Assembly (NCBI GenBank): GCA_025941565.1 | Contig: JAPCYN010000009.1 | Coordinates: forward strand, 27,402-91,401 | From: Legionella sp. 515359 | Lineage (GTDB): Bacteria > Pseudomonadota > Gammaproteobacteria > Legionellales > Legionellaceae | Length of the DNA: 64,000 nucleotides | Direction of reading: 5' to 3' | Shown here: positions 39,729 through 49,499 of the stretch, one piece after another | How positions within the stretch are numbered: the stretch's first letter is position 1 | Layout of the letters: every line of letters begins with the position of its first letter | Made by a program: the position numbers and the translations under genes | Notes under the pieces: model-generated | Databases searched by the model: none | Told to the model about the DNA's origin: nothing | Seen by the model: only the letters and a program-made list of their open reading frames with translations

Positions 39729-40481
39729 ATGCGTTTTGATAAATCCAGTGGATTGGCACTAATACTTTTGTCTTCCATGAGTGCAACTGCTTCTTTTGCC
39801 GATGGTCAACCCGTCAATAATTTCTTTTTTGATTATACAAAAGGTCATTTGGTTCTTGAGCTTGGAGGGTTTTATGCGACCCAGGGGAAAGCTCAGGACA
39901 TTCAGGTGCAAACCTTAGTTGGAAATCATTATACGGTTAAAAGTCATTCTCAAGGTAATGGTCTTGCTGGGGTGGGTTATTTTTTGGATGGGCCAGAGCG
40001 AGATCGTTTTAAATTTTCTTATGGTGCGAATGTTTTCTTCCTTGGTACAACAACAACTAAGGGTTATATTGTTGAAGAGAATTTAGATACAAATCTGGCT
40101 TACACGTATAAAATTCAAAATATTCCCTTGTTTTTTATGGCCAAAAGCATTGTTCAAACCAAAATCGATAAATTAAACCTCGCTTTAGATGTGGGTATCG
40201 GGCCAAATTTTATTGAAACCAGTCATTATAAAGAAGTACCTCTGACTCTATTTACTCTCCCTGACAATGGTTTTTCAGATAATAATACCGCCGCATTCGC
40301 TGCGACGGTGGGCGCTGGTCTTCGCTTTAACAATGTTGCCGGCAAGATTCCTCTAGAGTGTGGTTATCGCTTTTTTTATTTAGGACAAGGGCAGTTTGCA
40401 ACGAATAATGATCTCATTATCAATACCCTTAAAACAGGCAACAACTATGCTAATGCTGTTATTTGTTCCGTCACAATTTAA
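39729..40481 (+). CDS. Predicted outer-membrane beta-barrel protein
   Basis: A 250-aa exported protein with signal peptide 1-24 (cleaved near SFA). The mature part alternates polar and hydrophobic residues with aromatic girdles (FFFDYTKGHLVLELGGFYA, FKFSYGANVFFLG, GYRFFYLGQ), the pattern of a small 8-10-strand barrel. It ends Ser-Val-Thr-Ile rather than the common terminal Phe. No family was recognised. AAGGATG supports the start. It is 15 bp upstream of the DUF1554-like gene, probably one operon. Confidence 0.7.
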   Translation: MRFDKSSGLALILLSSMSATASFADGQPVNNFFFDYTKGHLVLELGGFYATQGKAQDIQVQTLVGNHYTVKSHSQGNGLAGVGYFLDGPERDRFKFSYGANVFFLGTTTTKGYIVEENLDTNLAYTYKIQNIPLFFMAKSIVQTKIDKLNLALDVGIGPNFIETSHYKEVPLTLFTLPDNGFSDNNTAAFAATVGAGLRFNNVAGKIPLECGYRFFYLGQGQFATNNDLIINTLKTGNNYANAVICSVTI

Positions 40482-40496
40482 TAAAGGAATTTTAGT

Positions 40497-41558
40497 ATGA
40501 TGAAACGGATGCTCCTTTTGGGTATGGTGTTATTTTTATCTTCTGAGCAAGTGGTTTTTGCCAAAAACCATGACTTTATTCCTGGACCAGGACAACATTT
40601 TATCGCTACAATTCCACCAGCTTCATCAACTCTATCGATTACTACTACCACTCCGAGAAAGACTTATCCTACGGCAGGAATAAAAATTCTTACCCCAGGA
40701 TATAGCATAGTAGGTAAATCACCATCTCCCAACGGATTTGTCCTTTTTTCAGTGAGTAATACCGCACCGGCACAACTCACTTTAGCCGGTCCAGTAGGTA
40801 CAATAAATATTAGGCTCTGTTTGAATGGCGTTGGTAAAACATATTCATGTGAAGAATATACGGTATCGGTCTTTTCATCTCACGTTATTTTTCTAACCAG
40901 TTTCCTTCATCAGACCAATGGCGCTCTTGGTGGTGCTGTGGGTGCGGATTCATTTTGTCAGAATGCAGCATCCAGCTCAGGGAATTCTGCCCTTACAGGC
41001 CTTATATTCAAAGCCCTATTAGTCACACCTGCTCGATTTCCTTGTTCTATAATTGGTGGAAGTACGGGTTGTGGGGGAGCTTTTGCGAGTGATTGGCCAC
41101 TTCTACCTGGTACGCAATATGTTTATGCCGATGGAAAAACACCCTTTAATACGGTGAATCAAAATGCTGTTTTTGATGGAAGTATTCCAAATCTCAGAGA
41201 TGAGCATAATGATGCTGGACCCGGTTTTTTCTGGTCAGGTATTCAAAGCATTTTCTCAAATGCCGATGCTTCTGATATAGCGGCTTGGGCATTTGCAGAT
41301 ATGAATAGTGGTGCTGATGGCAATCAATATGCTACGAATTTAGCTACATGTAATGGATTTACTGATGGGACAGCGGGTTTTAATGGATCTTTAGGCCTAT
41401 CCGGTACTATACCATTTACCTTTGGCACTCTTCCTGTATTGACGTGGGGAAATTATTTTAGTTTTAATGACAGTCAGACTGCGCAATTAACCAACTTATT
41501 CTCTGCAGGTTTATCTTTTTCTTGTGATCAACCATATAGTATTGTCTGCGTATCATAA
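40497..41558 (+). CDS. Secreted DUF1554-like protein with N-terminal beta domain
   Basis: A 353-aa exported protein. Signal peptide 1-22 (ends VFA). Residues about 40-125 form a beta-rich, Ig-like region. Residues about 131-353 resemble DUF1554, a lectin/endostatin-like surface fold: FLTSFLHQTNGALGGAVGAD, then DSFCQNAA, FKALLVTPAR and W/G-rich strands with paired cysteines (Cys154, 183, 193, and late Cys pairs). These domains occur in Leptospira surface proteins and in Legionella; binding role inferred. It follows the barrel protein with 15 bp between. AAAGGAATTTTAGT precedes ATGATG. Confidence 0.75.
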   Translation: MMKRMLLLGMVLFLSSEQVVFAKNHDFIPGPGQHFIATIPPASSTLSITTTTPRKTYPTAGIKILTPGYSIVGKSPSPNGFVLFSVSNTAPAQLTLAGPVGTINIRLCLNGVGKTYSCEEYTVSVFSSHVIFLTSFLHQTNGALGGAVGADSFCQNAASSSGNSALTGLIFKALLVTPARFPCSIIGGSTGCGGAFASDWPLLPGTQYVYADGKTPFNTVNQNAVFDGSIPNLRDEHNDAGPGFFWSGIQSIFSNADASDIAAWAFADMNSGADGNQYATNLATCNGFTDGTAGFNGSLGLSGTIPFTFGTLPVLTWGNYFSFNDSQTAQLTNLFSAGLSFSCDQPYSIVCVS

Positions 41559-41564
41559 ATAAGT

Positions 41565-41611
41565 AGAGTAGCCTGGGTTCAGCTGCATTGTATCCAGGCT
41601 ACTCTATTTTT
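41565..41611 (+). terminator. CCTGGGT palindrome with T-run, likely terminator
   Basis: AGAGTAGCCTGG (41565-41576) and CCAGGCTACTCT (41594-41605) are a perfect 12-bp inverted repeat followed by ATTTTT, seven bases after the DUF1554-like stop. It has the form of a Rho-independent terminator in the plus direction and sits between convergent genes. It is also a member of the dispersed repeat family. Confidence 0.8.
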
Positions 41612-41613
41612 AA

Positions 41614-43560
41614 TTATTGCTGTAATTCTTCACGATTTTTAAAATAATCTAATGCTTGAGGGTTTGCCAGAGATTGTAAATTATTTACAGGTAAACCATG
41701 AACAACTTGTCTGACAGCGACTTCAACTATTTTCCCACTGATTGTGCGTGGGATGTCTGCAACTTGCACTATTTTTGCGGGTACGTGTCTTGGTGAGGCA
41801 TTCTGACGAATCGTTAACCGTATCTTATCTATTAATTCTTCCGTGATCTTCAGGTTGTCCTGCAATTTAACAAACAAAACAATCCGAACATCATCTTGCC
41901 AATCTTGGCCTATCACAATGCTATCAACTACTTCCTCTATTTTTTCTACTTGTCTATAAATCTCAGCAGTACCAATACGTACTCCTCCAGGATTTAAAAC
42001 AGCATCAGAGCGTCCATAGATGATTAATCCATTATGGGCTGTAATTTCTGCAAAATCGCCATGGGCCCATACTCCGGGGAATCGTTCAAAATAGGCGCGT
42101 TGATAAGCTGTTCTTTCGGGATCATTCCAAAAACCTACGGGCATAGAGGGAAATGGTGCAGTACAGACTAATTCTCCGCGCTCTTCGCGAATGGGATGAC
42201 CTTGTTCATCAAAAACATCAACAGCCATACCCAGACCCAAACATTGTAATTCTCCTCTGTAGATTGGGAGCATCGGATTGCCTAGGGCAAAACACGAAAT
42301 AATGTCGGTACCGCCTGAGATAGAACAAAGCTGCACATCATCTTTAATTTGCTCATAAACGTAATCATAGTTTTTAGGCAGGAGTGGTGAACCTGTAGAG
42401 AGAATACAGCGCAAATGAGTTAAATCAAATTCATCCTTGGGTTTAACTCCTGCTTTTTCTACAGAAGAGATGAATTTGGCACTGGTGCCGAAAACAGTAA
42501 CCTGTTCTTCTGCAATTAATTTGAATAAACGATTGTTCTCAGGGTAGGTAGGAGAGCCTTCGTATAAAGTGAGAGTAACGCCTAAGGCCAATGCAGAAAC
42601 GGTCCAGTTCCACATCATCCATCCGCAAGTAGTATAAAAGCATAAGTTGTCCTTAGCGTGCAGATCGGTATGTAGTCCTAATTCTTTAAGATGCTGCAAT
42701 AGTGTTCCGCCTGCCCCATGAATAATACATTTAGGTTTACCAGTCGTTCCTGATGAGAACATAATATAAACTGGGTGTCCAAAAGGTAAAGATACGAATT
42801 CACAATGATTCGCCGGACGAAGAAAGTCATTCCAATAGTGTGCTTTAGGTAGCCCAGAAATATCGACGGCTACATTGATATTGGGGCAAATTACAATTTG
42901 TCTGAGAGAGGTAATGGCCTCATTAAGTTGTTTTATTTTTTCAACCCCACTGTGTTTCTTACCTTGATATTGATGCCCATCACAGATAAATAATACCTTG
43001 GGATCAATTTGCCCCAGTCGATCGATTGCAGCTTGAGCACCAAAATCAGGCGAGCAAGAAGACCAGATAGCCCCTAATGAGGTGGTAGCAAGCATGGCAA
43101 TAATTGTTTGTGAGGTATTGGGCATTAAAGCAGCTACCCGATCACCGGCCGTAACGCCAACTGCTTTTAATCCTGCGGCACATTGTGCGACCAGCGCATA
43201 TAATTGTTCGTAGCTAATCACATGTTTGTTGTTGTCTTCGTTAAGACTAATTAAGGCCGGATGTTTATCTTTACGTGATAAAAGTTTTTCAGCAAAATTA
43301 AATTGAGCTCCAGCAAACCAATGCGCGTTTATCATTTCATTATCATTGTAATGATTTAGAATCTGGTAAGGCTCAGTATCAAACCGCAAATGAAAGAAAT
43401 CGCAAAGTGTTGGCCAAAATGAATCAGGATGTTTGATCGACCAGGTATGCAGATCTTGATAACTTTCAAAAATCTGGCTGTTTTTTTTAGCAGCGAATTC
43501 CATAAATTGCCACATCCTACTGTCTTTAGGATGTTTCGGTTTCCATACAGTTTCATTCAT
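41614..43560 (-). CDS. aacS: Acetoacetyl-CoA synthetase
   Basis: A 648-aa acyl-CoA synthetase activating acetoacetate with ATP. The AMP-binding signature is IMFSSGTTGKPKCIIHG; the A8 and A10 regions (YGRSDAVLNPGGVRIG, RTISGKIVEVAVRQVV with Lys) are intact. Its long N-terminal ACS domain and length (640-660) fit AacS rather than acetyl-CoA synthetase. Last gene of the leucine operon: it recycles the acetoacetate made by HMG-CoA lyase into acetoacetyl-CoA for the thiolase. Confidence 0.95.
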   Translation of the reverse strand: MNETVWKPKHPKDSRMWQFMEFAAKKNSQIFESYQDLHTWSIKHPDSFWPTLCDFFHLRFDTEPYQILNHYNDNEMINAHWFAGAQFNFAEKLLSRKDKHPALISLNEDNNKHVISYEQLYALVAQCAAGLKAVGVTAGDRVAALMPNTSQTIIAMLATTSLGAIWSSCSPDFGAQAAIDRLGQIDPKVLFICDGHQYQGKKHSGVEKIKQLNEAITSLRQIVICPNINVAVDISGLPKAHYWNDFLRPANHCEFVSLPFGHPVYIMFSSGTTGKPKCIIHGAGGTLLQHLKELGLHTDLHAKDNLCFYTTCGWMMWNWTVSALALGVTLTLYEGSPTYPENNRLFKLIAEEQVTVFGTSAKFISSVEKAGVKPKDEFDLTHLRCILSTGSPLLPKNYDYVYEQIKDDVQLCSISGGTDIISCFALGNPMLPIYRGELQCLGLGMAVDVFDEQGHPIREERGELVCTAPFPSMPVGFWNDPERTAYQRAYFERFPGVWAHGDFAEITAHNGLIIYGRSDAVLNPGGVRIGTAEIYRQVEKIEEVVDSIVIGQDWQDDVRIVLFVKLQDNLKITEELIDKIRLTIRQNASPRHVPAKIVQVADIPRTISGKIVEVAVRQVVHGLPVNNLQSLANPQALDYFKNREELQQ

Positions 43561-43661
43561 GTTTCATTCTCTCTTATTTATTGAAACGATTGTTCTACTA
43601 ACACTTCATCTCAACCAGGCTCTGTGCAATAGAGTCGTTTGAGAGAGGAGAGGTAATGTTT

Positions 43662-44570
43662 CTAAGCACAGGGATTTGCCAACATTGCATTTGCGACTTT
43701 TGATTGATTTTTACGTCCTAAAATCTTACAGATCATGTCACCGGCTGTTACAATTTTAAATATATCCACACCGGTGTCTATTCCTAAGCCATGCATTAAA
43801 TATAGGACGTCTTCGGTAGCTACATTCCCGCTTGCTCCGCGTGCATAAGGGCAACCCCCAAGCCCGGCAACTGAACTATCAAAACGGTGCACACCGTGCT
43901 GTAAGGAAGTGAGAATATTAGCTATAGCCTGACCATAAGTATCATGAAAATGCATTGCTAATTGGTTAAGTGGTAATAATTTAAGCACCTGTTCGAGCAG
44001 TAGGCGGGTTTGATGTGGCGTTCCAACGCCTATAGTATCTCCTAATGAAATTTCGTCTACCCCCAGGTCCAATAGTTTTTGGGTTACCTCAACTACTTTT
44101 TCGGGGGCTACACTTCCCTCATAAGGACAACCAAGGACACAAGAAATATAGCCTCTTACCCTGATATGGCTTTCTTTGGCTAAAGCGAGGACTGGTTTAA
44201 AACGAGAAATGCTTTCATCAATCGAACAATTAATGTTTCGTTGGTTAAATTGTTCACTTGCGGCAGTAAATACCGCAATTTCTTTAACACCGGCTTCCAA
44301 TGCTTTGAGCATGCCTTGTTCATTAGGAATCAGAGCAGAGTAGTGAATGGATGGAACTTTATTTATGGCACGGAATACTTCATTATGGTCCGCCAGTTGC
44401 GGAATGGCTTTTGCGGATACAAAACTGGTCACTTCGATATATTGCAAGCCAGATTCACTTAACAAATTGATTAATTCAATCTTGTGTTTGCTGGATACAA
44501 AAGAAGACTCATTTTGCAAGCCATCACGTGGGCCTACTTCTATAATGGTTACATTTTGCGGATAGTCCAT
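43662..44570 (-). CDS. liuE: Hydroxymethylglutaryl-CoA lyase
   Basis: A 302-aa TIM-barrel lyase cleaving HMG-CoA to acetyl-CoA and acetoacetate (also called mvaB/hmgL). VGPRDGLQNE near the N-terminus, the metal ligands in AMHFHDTYG (His-x-His), and the flexible catalytic loop GGCPYARGASGN are present. ATG 44570 with AAAGAG is chosen; an upstream start at 44630 would add 20 unrelated residues. It is the sixth enzyme of the block, 100 bp after the carboxylase alpha gene. Confidence 0.95.
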   Translation of the reverse strand: MDYPQNVTIIEVGPRDGLQNESSFVSSKHKIELINLLSESGLQYIEVTSFVSAKAIPQLADHNEVFRAINKVPSIHYSALIPNEQGMLKALEAGVKEIAVFTAASEQFNQRNINCSIDESISRFKPVLALAKESHIRVRGYISCVLGCPYEGSVAPEKVVEVTQKLLDLGVDEISLGDTIGVGTPHQTRLLLEQVLKLLPLNQLAMHFHDTYGQAIANILTSLQHGVHRFDSSVAGLGGCPYARGASGNVATEDVLYLMHGLGIDTGVDIFKIVTAGDMICKILGRKNQSKVANAMLANPCA

Positions 44571-44670
44571 AATTATCTCTTTTAATATTCCAAGGTGGTC
44601 ATACTCGGTCGTGAAGTGAAGCGTAATCACACGATGTCATCCCGCTTTATACTCTAATGACCAACTTAAT

Positions 44671-46635
44671 TTAAGAATCTTCCTCACTTAATGACAGTAA
44701 TTCCTCTCCTTCATTCACCTGAGCGCCTACAGCATAGAATATATCCAACAAGATACCGTCAGTGGGGGCGTGAATGGTATGTTCCATTTTCATTGCTTCC
44801 AGAACGATTAAACGTTCGCCCGCTTTTACCTTTTCACCAATACTCTTTAAAATTGCGACTACGGTAGCTGGCATTGGTGCTGTAAGTTGTCCTTTATGAG
44901 CGGTGGTTTGTGCACCGAGCATTCCCCAGTTAAACCGTTCAATAGTAATTTGCCCTTGACTCGTATACAAGGTTAACGATTGTTTTTTATTTTCAATTGT
45001 AACTTGATAATTTTGTGTCTTTGTTTCAATACGAAGTATATTGCTGGCGAAATGAGCATGAATCAAATGTTCTTGTGTTTTAAAGTGCACTTTAAAATGA
45101 TTTTTATTGATTGGAGTAATGAATGCTTCAACCAATTCATCTTTATCTTTATAGCGCCATATCCAATGACTTGAGATTTGAGATTGCCAGGCAAATGTTT
45201 CTTGTAACAGGGGATCCTGTAGTGTATTGATATTATTTAAATAATCAAAACTCACAGCCATGAGTAAGGCGATTTCCTTATCTGGTGTTGGGAGTATGAT
45301 TTCTTCTTTACTTAAAAAATCAGTACTGAGTTCTGCCTGTTTGAATTTCGAATGTTGGCAAATAGCTTGTAAAAACGGGATATTCGTTTTTACTCCACCA
45401 ATAAAGTAATGGGATAAAGCATGTTTTAACTTGAATAATGCTTCATCGCGATTCGCTCCCCACACAATAAGTTTGGCGATCATCGGGTCATAATACATGG
45501 TAATTTGTGACGAAAGTTGTACCCCTGTATCAATACGTAGGCCATTTCCCGATGGTTCTTGCAAAAAGTGAATTTGCCCTATTGATGGAATAAAATCTTG
45601 GTACGGGTCCTCGGCATAGATGCGGCATTCTATTGCATGCCCATGTACCTGAATGTTTTCTTGCGGCAAAGGCAAAAGTTCATCAGCAGCAATTTTCAAT
45701 TGCCAGGCGACTAAATCCAGCCCAGTAATCATTTCGGTCACCGGATGTTCTACCTGCAATCGAGTATTCATTTCCATAAAATAGAAATGCTCTGAACTGT
45801 CTACTAAAAACTCAACAGTGCCTGCGCCGCTGTATTTTATAGATCGCGCTACTTCGCAAGCTGACTCAGCAAGTTTTTGCCGTAAATGAGTAGATAAATT
45901 AGGAGCTGGAGCTTCTTCAATAATTTTTTGGTGTCGACGTTGAATGGAGCAATCACGTTCGAATAAATGAACGACATTGCCGTGATTGTCCGCCATGATT
46001 TGTAATTCAACGTGACGCGGATGAAGAACCAGTTTTTCTATGATCATGGTGTCATCGGCAAAACTTGCCAATGACTCACGTTTTGCTCCGGCTAAGGCAG
46101 CACTAAACTCGGATTCGTGATAAACAGCACGCATCCCTTTACCACCACCGCCATTGGCTGCTTTGATTAAGACAGGAAATCCTATTTTTTTTGCTTCAGT
46201 CAACAATTTTTCTTCTGTTTGTTCACTGCCATGATAGCCTGGGGTTAATGGAACGTTAGTTTTTTCCAGTAGTTGTTTGGCTAATTGTTTGGAAGCCATT
46301 GCTTCCATTGCTTCTACTGAAGGACCAATAAAAACGATCCCCACCTCGTTACATGCTTTGGCAAATTCAGGGTTTTCAGATAAGAATCCATAACCAGGAT
46401 GAATGGCTTGTGCCCCACATTCCTTGGCAATATGAATAATGTTAGCGATATTCAGATAGCTGTCTTTAGCAGGGGCGTCGCCAACAAAATATGCACTGTC
46501 AGCGCTGCGTACATGCAGACTGTCTTTATCAACCGAGGAATAAATAGCTACTGTATGTATACCCATAGATCGAGCAGTTTTGATAATTCTGCACGCAATT
46601 TCACCGCGGTTAGCAATCAGAATTTTATTAAACAT
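44671..46635 (-). CDS. liuD: Methylcrotonyl-CoA carboxylase, biotin subunit
   Basis: A 654-aa biotin carboxylase plus biotinyl subunit (alpha) of an acyl-CoA carboxylase. The ATP-grasp start [41 protein letters not shown] and the C-terminal biotin site EAMKMEH are all present. Placement beside isovaleryl-CoA dehydrogenase and a carboxylase beta gene assigns it to 3-methylcrotonyl-CoA rather than propionyl-CoA. GAGGCAC before ATG 46635 sets the start. Confidence 0.94.
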   Translation of the reverse strand: MFNKILIANRGEIACRIIKTARSMGIHTVAIYSSVDKDSLHVRSADSAYFVGDAPAKDSYLNIANIIHIAKECGAQAIHPGYGFLSENPEFAKACNEVGIVFIGPSVEAMEAMASKQLAKQLLEKTNVPLTPGYHGSEQTEEKLLTEAKKIGFPVLIKAANGGGGKGMRAVYHESEFSAALAGAKRESLASFADDTMIIEKLVLHPRHVELQIMADNHGNVVHLFERDCSIQRRHQKIIEEAPAPNLSTHLRQKLAESACEVARSIKYSGAGTVEFLVDSSEHFYFMEMNTRLQVEHPVTEMITGLDLVAWQLKIAADELLPLPQENIQVHGHAIECRIYAEDPYQDFIPSIGQIHFLQEPSGNGLRIDTGVQLSSQITMYYDPMIAKLIVWGANRDEALFKLKHALSHYFIGGVKTNIPFLQAICQHSKFKQAELSTDFLSKEEIILPTPDKEIALLMAVSFDYLNNINTLQDPLLQETFAWQSQISSHWIWRYKDKDELVEAFITPINKNHFKVHFKTQEHLIHAHFASNILRIETKTQNYQVTIENKKQSLTLYTSQGQITIERFNWGMLGAQTTAHKGQLTAPMPATVVAILKSIGEKVKAGERLIVLEAMKMEHTIHAPTDGILLDIFYAVGAQVNEGEELLSLSEEDS

Positions 46636-46685
46636 TAGTGCCTCATTAATTTTTACTTTTATAACCACTTATACATTATTCTAAT

Positions 46686-46710
46686 GTAGCCTGGGTGCAG
46701 CGCACCCACT
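46686..46710. repeat. CCTGGGT palindrome inside the liu operon
   Basis: GTAGCCTGGGTGC-AGC-GCACCCACTT: TGGGTGC (46692-46698) faces GCACCCA (46702-46708). It lies between the hydratase and carboxylase alpha genes on the same transcript, so it would form a hairpin inside the operon mRNA. Confidence 0.75.
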
Positions 46711-46718
46711 TAAGATCC

Positions 46719-47495
46719 CTAACTCCAGTTTGGCGTTTCTTTTTTTAAAAAAGCATTAAGCCCTTGTTGTCCTTCGGCGGATACTCTTTTTTGAGCAATT
46801 AAAGAAGCAGTGTAATAAACAAGTTCTTCATTTATTTTTTCATTTGCTACATGGCTTGCCAGCTGTTTTGATGCTCTGACGGCTTCGGGTGCATTGTTGC
46901 TGATTTGTTTTGCGTAATTGAGGGTGAACTCCAACAAGTTTTCCTCAGGAACACAGTGTTGTACCAAATGTAACGACAATGCCCTTGCCGCATCAAAAAC
47001 TTCAGCACTCATGAACAGGGCTTTAGCACTGCGTTCACCAATGGCTTGAACCACATAAGGACTAATTACTGCCGGTATCAGACCCAATTTAACTTCTGAA
47101 AAACAAAAACGTGCCGATTGAGATGCTATAGTAATGTCACATGCCGCGGCAAGTCCTGCTCCGCCGCCAAAAGCTGAGCCATGCACCATCGCTAAAGTGG
47201 GTTTAGGGCTCTTATTTAAAGTGTACATTAGATTACCAAGTACCATGGCATCGTTTAGATTTTCTTGTTCAGTATAATGTGCCATGTTTTGCATCCAGGC
47301 CAAATCAGCGCCTGCAGAAAAATGTTTTCCATTTGCTTTGAGTACAATAACGCGAACATTGGAATTGGCAATGGCGGCATCAAGCTGATGCTGCATTTCA
47401 CTTAAAAGTTGATTATCAAAAGCATTGTGTTTACTCACACGATTTAGAGTGAGTAAACACAAGTGTTCATGAATTTCGTACAACAAGTCACTCAT
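46719..47495 (-). CDS. liuC: Methylglutaconyl-CoA hydratase (enoyl-CoA hydratase family)
   Basis: A 258-aa crotonase-family enzyme hydrating 3-methylglutaconyl-CoA to HMG-CoA. The first oxyanion motif is FSAGADLAWMQNM, the second is VHGSAFGGGAGLAAACDI, and the CoA-binding R/K pattern is normal. Position between the two carboxylase subunits assigns the step. GTAAGGAGC precedes the ATG; 11 bp from the beta subunit stop. Confidence 0.93.
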   Translation of the reverse strand: MSDLLYEIHEHLCLLTLNRVSKHNAFDNQLLSEMQHQLDAAIANSNVRVIVLKANGKHFSAGADLAWMQNMAHYTEQENLNDAMVLGNLMYTLNKSPKPTLAMVHGSAFGGGAGLAAACDITIASQSARFCFSEVKLGLIPAVISPYVVQAIGERSAKALFMSAEVFDAARALSLHLVQHCVPEENLLEFTLNYAKQISNNAPEAVRASKQLASHVANEKINEELVYYTASLIAQKRVSAEGQQGLNAFLKKETPNWS

Positions 47496-47506
47496 GAGGG
47501 TGCTCC

Positions 47507-49114
47507 TTACATGCGAAATACGCCAAAGCGTGTTGATTCAATAGGGGCATTTAATGCTGCTGATAAAGCCAGACCTAATGCTTTGCGTGTGTCTTGTGGC
47601 GCAATAACCCCGTCATCCCATAATCGCGCACTGGCATAATAAGGATTTCCCTGCGTCTCATATTGAGAACGCAATTGGTCTTTAAAACGCTCTTCTTCTT
47701 CCAGGGGCCAATCACTGCCTTGTTTTGCCAATTTGTCTCGATTTACTTGTGCCAAAACATTAGCAGCTTGTTCTCCACCCATTACTGAAATGCGCGAGTT
47801 AGGCCAAGACCATAGAAAATTGGGATTATAGGCGCGTCCGCACATGGCATAATTTCCTGCGCCAAAACTACCACCAACGATTACCGTAAATTTAGGAACA
47901 TTGGCATTGGCAACAGCAGTCACCATTTTCGCTCCATGTTTGGCGATACCCGAAGCTTCGTATTTGGAACCCACCATAAAGCCGGTAATATTTTGTAGAA
48001 ATAATAAAGGGATTTTACGTTGGCAACACAGTTCTATAAAGTGGGTTCCTTTCAGTGCGCTTTCACTAAATAGAATGCCGTTATTTGCAATAATTCCTAT
48101 GGGATAACCGTATAAGTGTGCAAAGCCACAAACCAATGTTGTGCCAAAAAGTGCTTTAAACTCATCAAATTCAGAACCATCAACAATACGTGCAATGATT
48201 TCCCGAATATCAAAGGGTTTTCTGGGATCAGCAGGTACTATGCCGTTCAGTTCTTTACTGTCATAGAGTGGTTCTACCGTTTCAATTCGCATCAACTGCT
48301 GTGGTTTTTGGCGGTTTAAATTACTAATAGCAACTCGTGCCAGATGGAGTGCATGAGCATCATGTTCGGCATAGTGATCCGCTACACCTGAATGTCGGCA
48401 ATGAACTTCAGCTCCGCCTAATTCTTCAGCACTGATGACTTCACCTGTTGCCGCTTTGACAAGAGGTGGGCCGCCAAGAAAAATTGTAGCTTGATTTTTG
48501 ACCATAATCGATTCATCAGCCATAGCAGGTACATAAGCACCACCTGCAGTACAGGAGCCCATAACTACTGCAATTTGCGGGATATTTTGTGCAGACATTT
48601 GCGCTTGGTTGAAAAAGATCCGTCCAAAATGATCGCGATCAGGAAACACTTCATCCTGATGAGGCAAATAAGCACCTCCTGAATCTACCAGGTAAATGCA
48701 GGGTAAATGATTCATTAGAGCAATTTCCTGTGCTCTTAGGTGTTTTTTTACTGTTAATGGATAGTAGGTACCGCCTTTTACCGTGGCATCATTCACAACA
48801 ATGACACACTCAATGCCTGAAACCCAACCGATACCTGTGATAATCCCTGCTGCAGGGACAACATCATCATAGACTTGATAGGCTGCAAGCTGAGAAAGTT
48901 CAAGAAAAGGACTTCCTGGATCGAGTAATTGTTGTAATCGTTCTCTTGGCAGTAATTTACCATGTTTTAAATGGCGAGCGCGTGCTTTTTCATCGCCACC
49001 TAAAGCAATATGCTGAATTCGATTTTGTAACTCATCCACTAAGGCCTGCATGGATGTTTGGTTTTCTTTGAATTCTTGACTGCTTGTATTGATTTGACTG
49101 ATTAATTTTGCCAT
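47507..49114 (-). CDS. liuB: Methylcrotonyl-CoA carboxylase, carboxyltransferase subunit
   Basis: A 535-aa carboxyltransferase (beta) subunit that moves the carboxyl from biotin to methylcrotonyl-CoA. It has two crotonase-like halves: [27 protein letters not shown] with [17 protein letters not shown], and [23 protein letters not shown] with [19 protein letters not shown]. Length 535 is standard. Co-transcribed with the rest; AAGGAATAGGC before ATG. Confidence 0.95.
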   Translation of the reverse strand: MAKLISQINTSSQEFKENQTSMQALVDELQNRIQHIALGGDEKARARHLKHGKLLPRERLQQLLDPGSPFLELSQLAAYQVYDDVVPAAGIITGIGWVSGIECVIVVNDATVKGGTYYPLTVKKHLRAQEIALMNHLPCIYLVDSGGAYLPHQDEVFPDRDHFGRIFFNQAQMSAQNIPQIAVVMGSCTAGGAYVPAMADESIMVKNQATIFLGGPPLVKAATGEVISAEELGGAEVHCRHSGVADHYAEHDAHALHLARVAISNLNRQKPQQLMRIETVEPLYDSKELNGIVPADPRKPFDIREIIARIVDGSEFDEFKALFGTTLVCGFAHLYGYPIGIIANNGILFSESALKGTHFIELCCQRKIPLLFLQNITGFMVGSKYEASGIAKHGAKMVTAVANANVPKFTVIVGGSFGAGNYAMCGRAYNPNFLWSWPNSRISVMGGEQAANVLAQVNRDKLAKQGSDWPLEEEERFKDQLRSQYETQGNPYYASARLWDDGVIAPQDTRKALGLALSAALNAPIESTRFGVFRM

Positions 49115-49123
49115 GCCTATTCC

Positions 49124-49438
49124 TTATCGTACCAAAATATCGCTTAAAACGATGATTGTCCAAATAATCCAGGTAATGGCAATAAAGTGGGGCATGTCCC
49201 CCCCTTTGATGAGTCTGTAAAGGAGAGCTGGAATGGCTGTGATCACGATGGGTAACAAGACAAGAACCAGAATTTTGCGAATCACAAGTCCCCAGCCAGT
49301 TTGGCTGAATATAGGGGTCAATTTCAAATTAACATAGGTGAAGAACATATCAACATAGACAATAACGAGATGAGCATATTTCGCGAATAGTACTACCAAA
49401 ATACTCATTAACAGGTAGATAAGACTGTGTCGTAGCAT
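49124..49438 (-). CDS. Small membrane protein embedded in the liu operon
   Basis: A 104-aa inner-membrane protein with three or four hydrophobic segments (about residues 5-30, 46-70, 82-102) and Lys/Arg between them. Not recognised. It lies 9 bp upstream of the carboxyltransferase gene and 55 bp downstream of the thiolase, on the same strand, so it is part of the operon. ATG 49444 touches the AAAAGG site; ATG 49438 is six bases from it and preferred. A transport or assembly role in leucine use is possible but not shown. Confidence 0.65.
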   Translation of the reverse strand: MLRHSLIYLLMSILVVLFAKYAHLVIVYVDMFFTYVNLKLTPIFSQTGWGLVIRKILVLVLLPIVITAIPALLYRLIKGGDMPHFIAITWIIWTIIVLSDILVR

Positions 49439-49499
49439 GAACATCCTTTTTTAGATGAAGATCCCCTATCTCATAAATGGGGTAGGGGATGTTTTTGTT

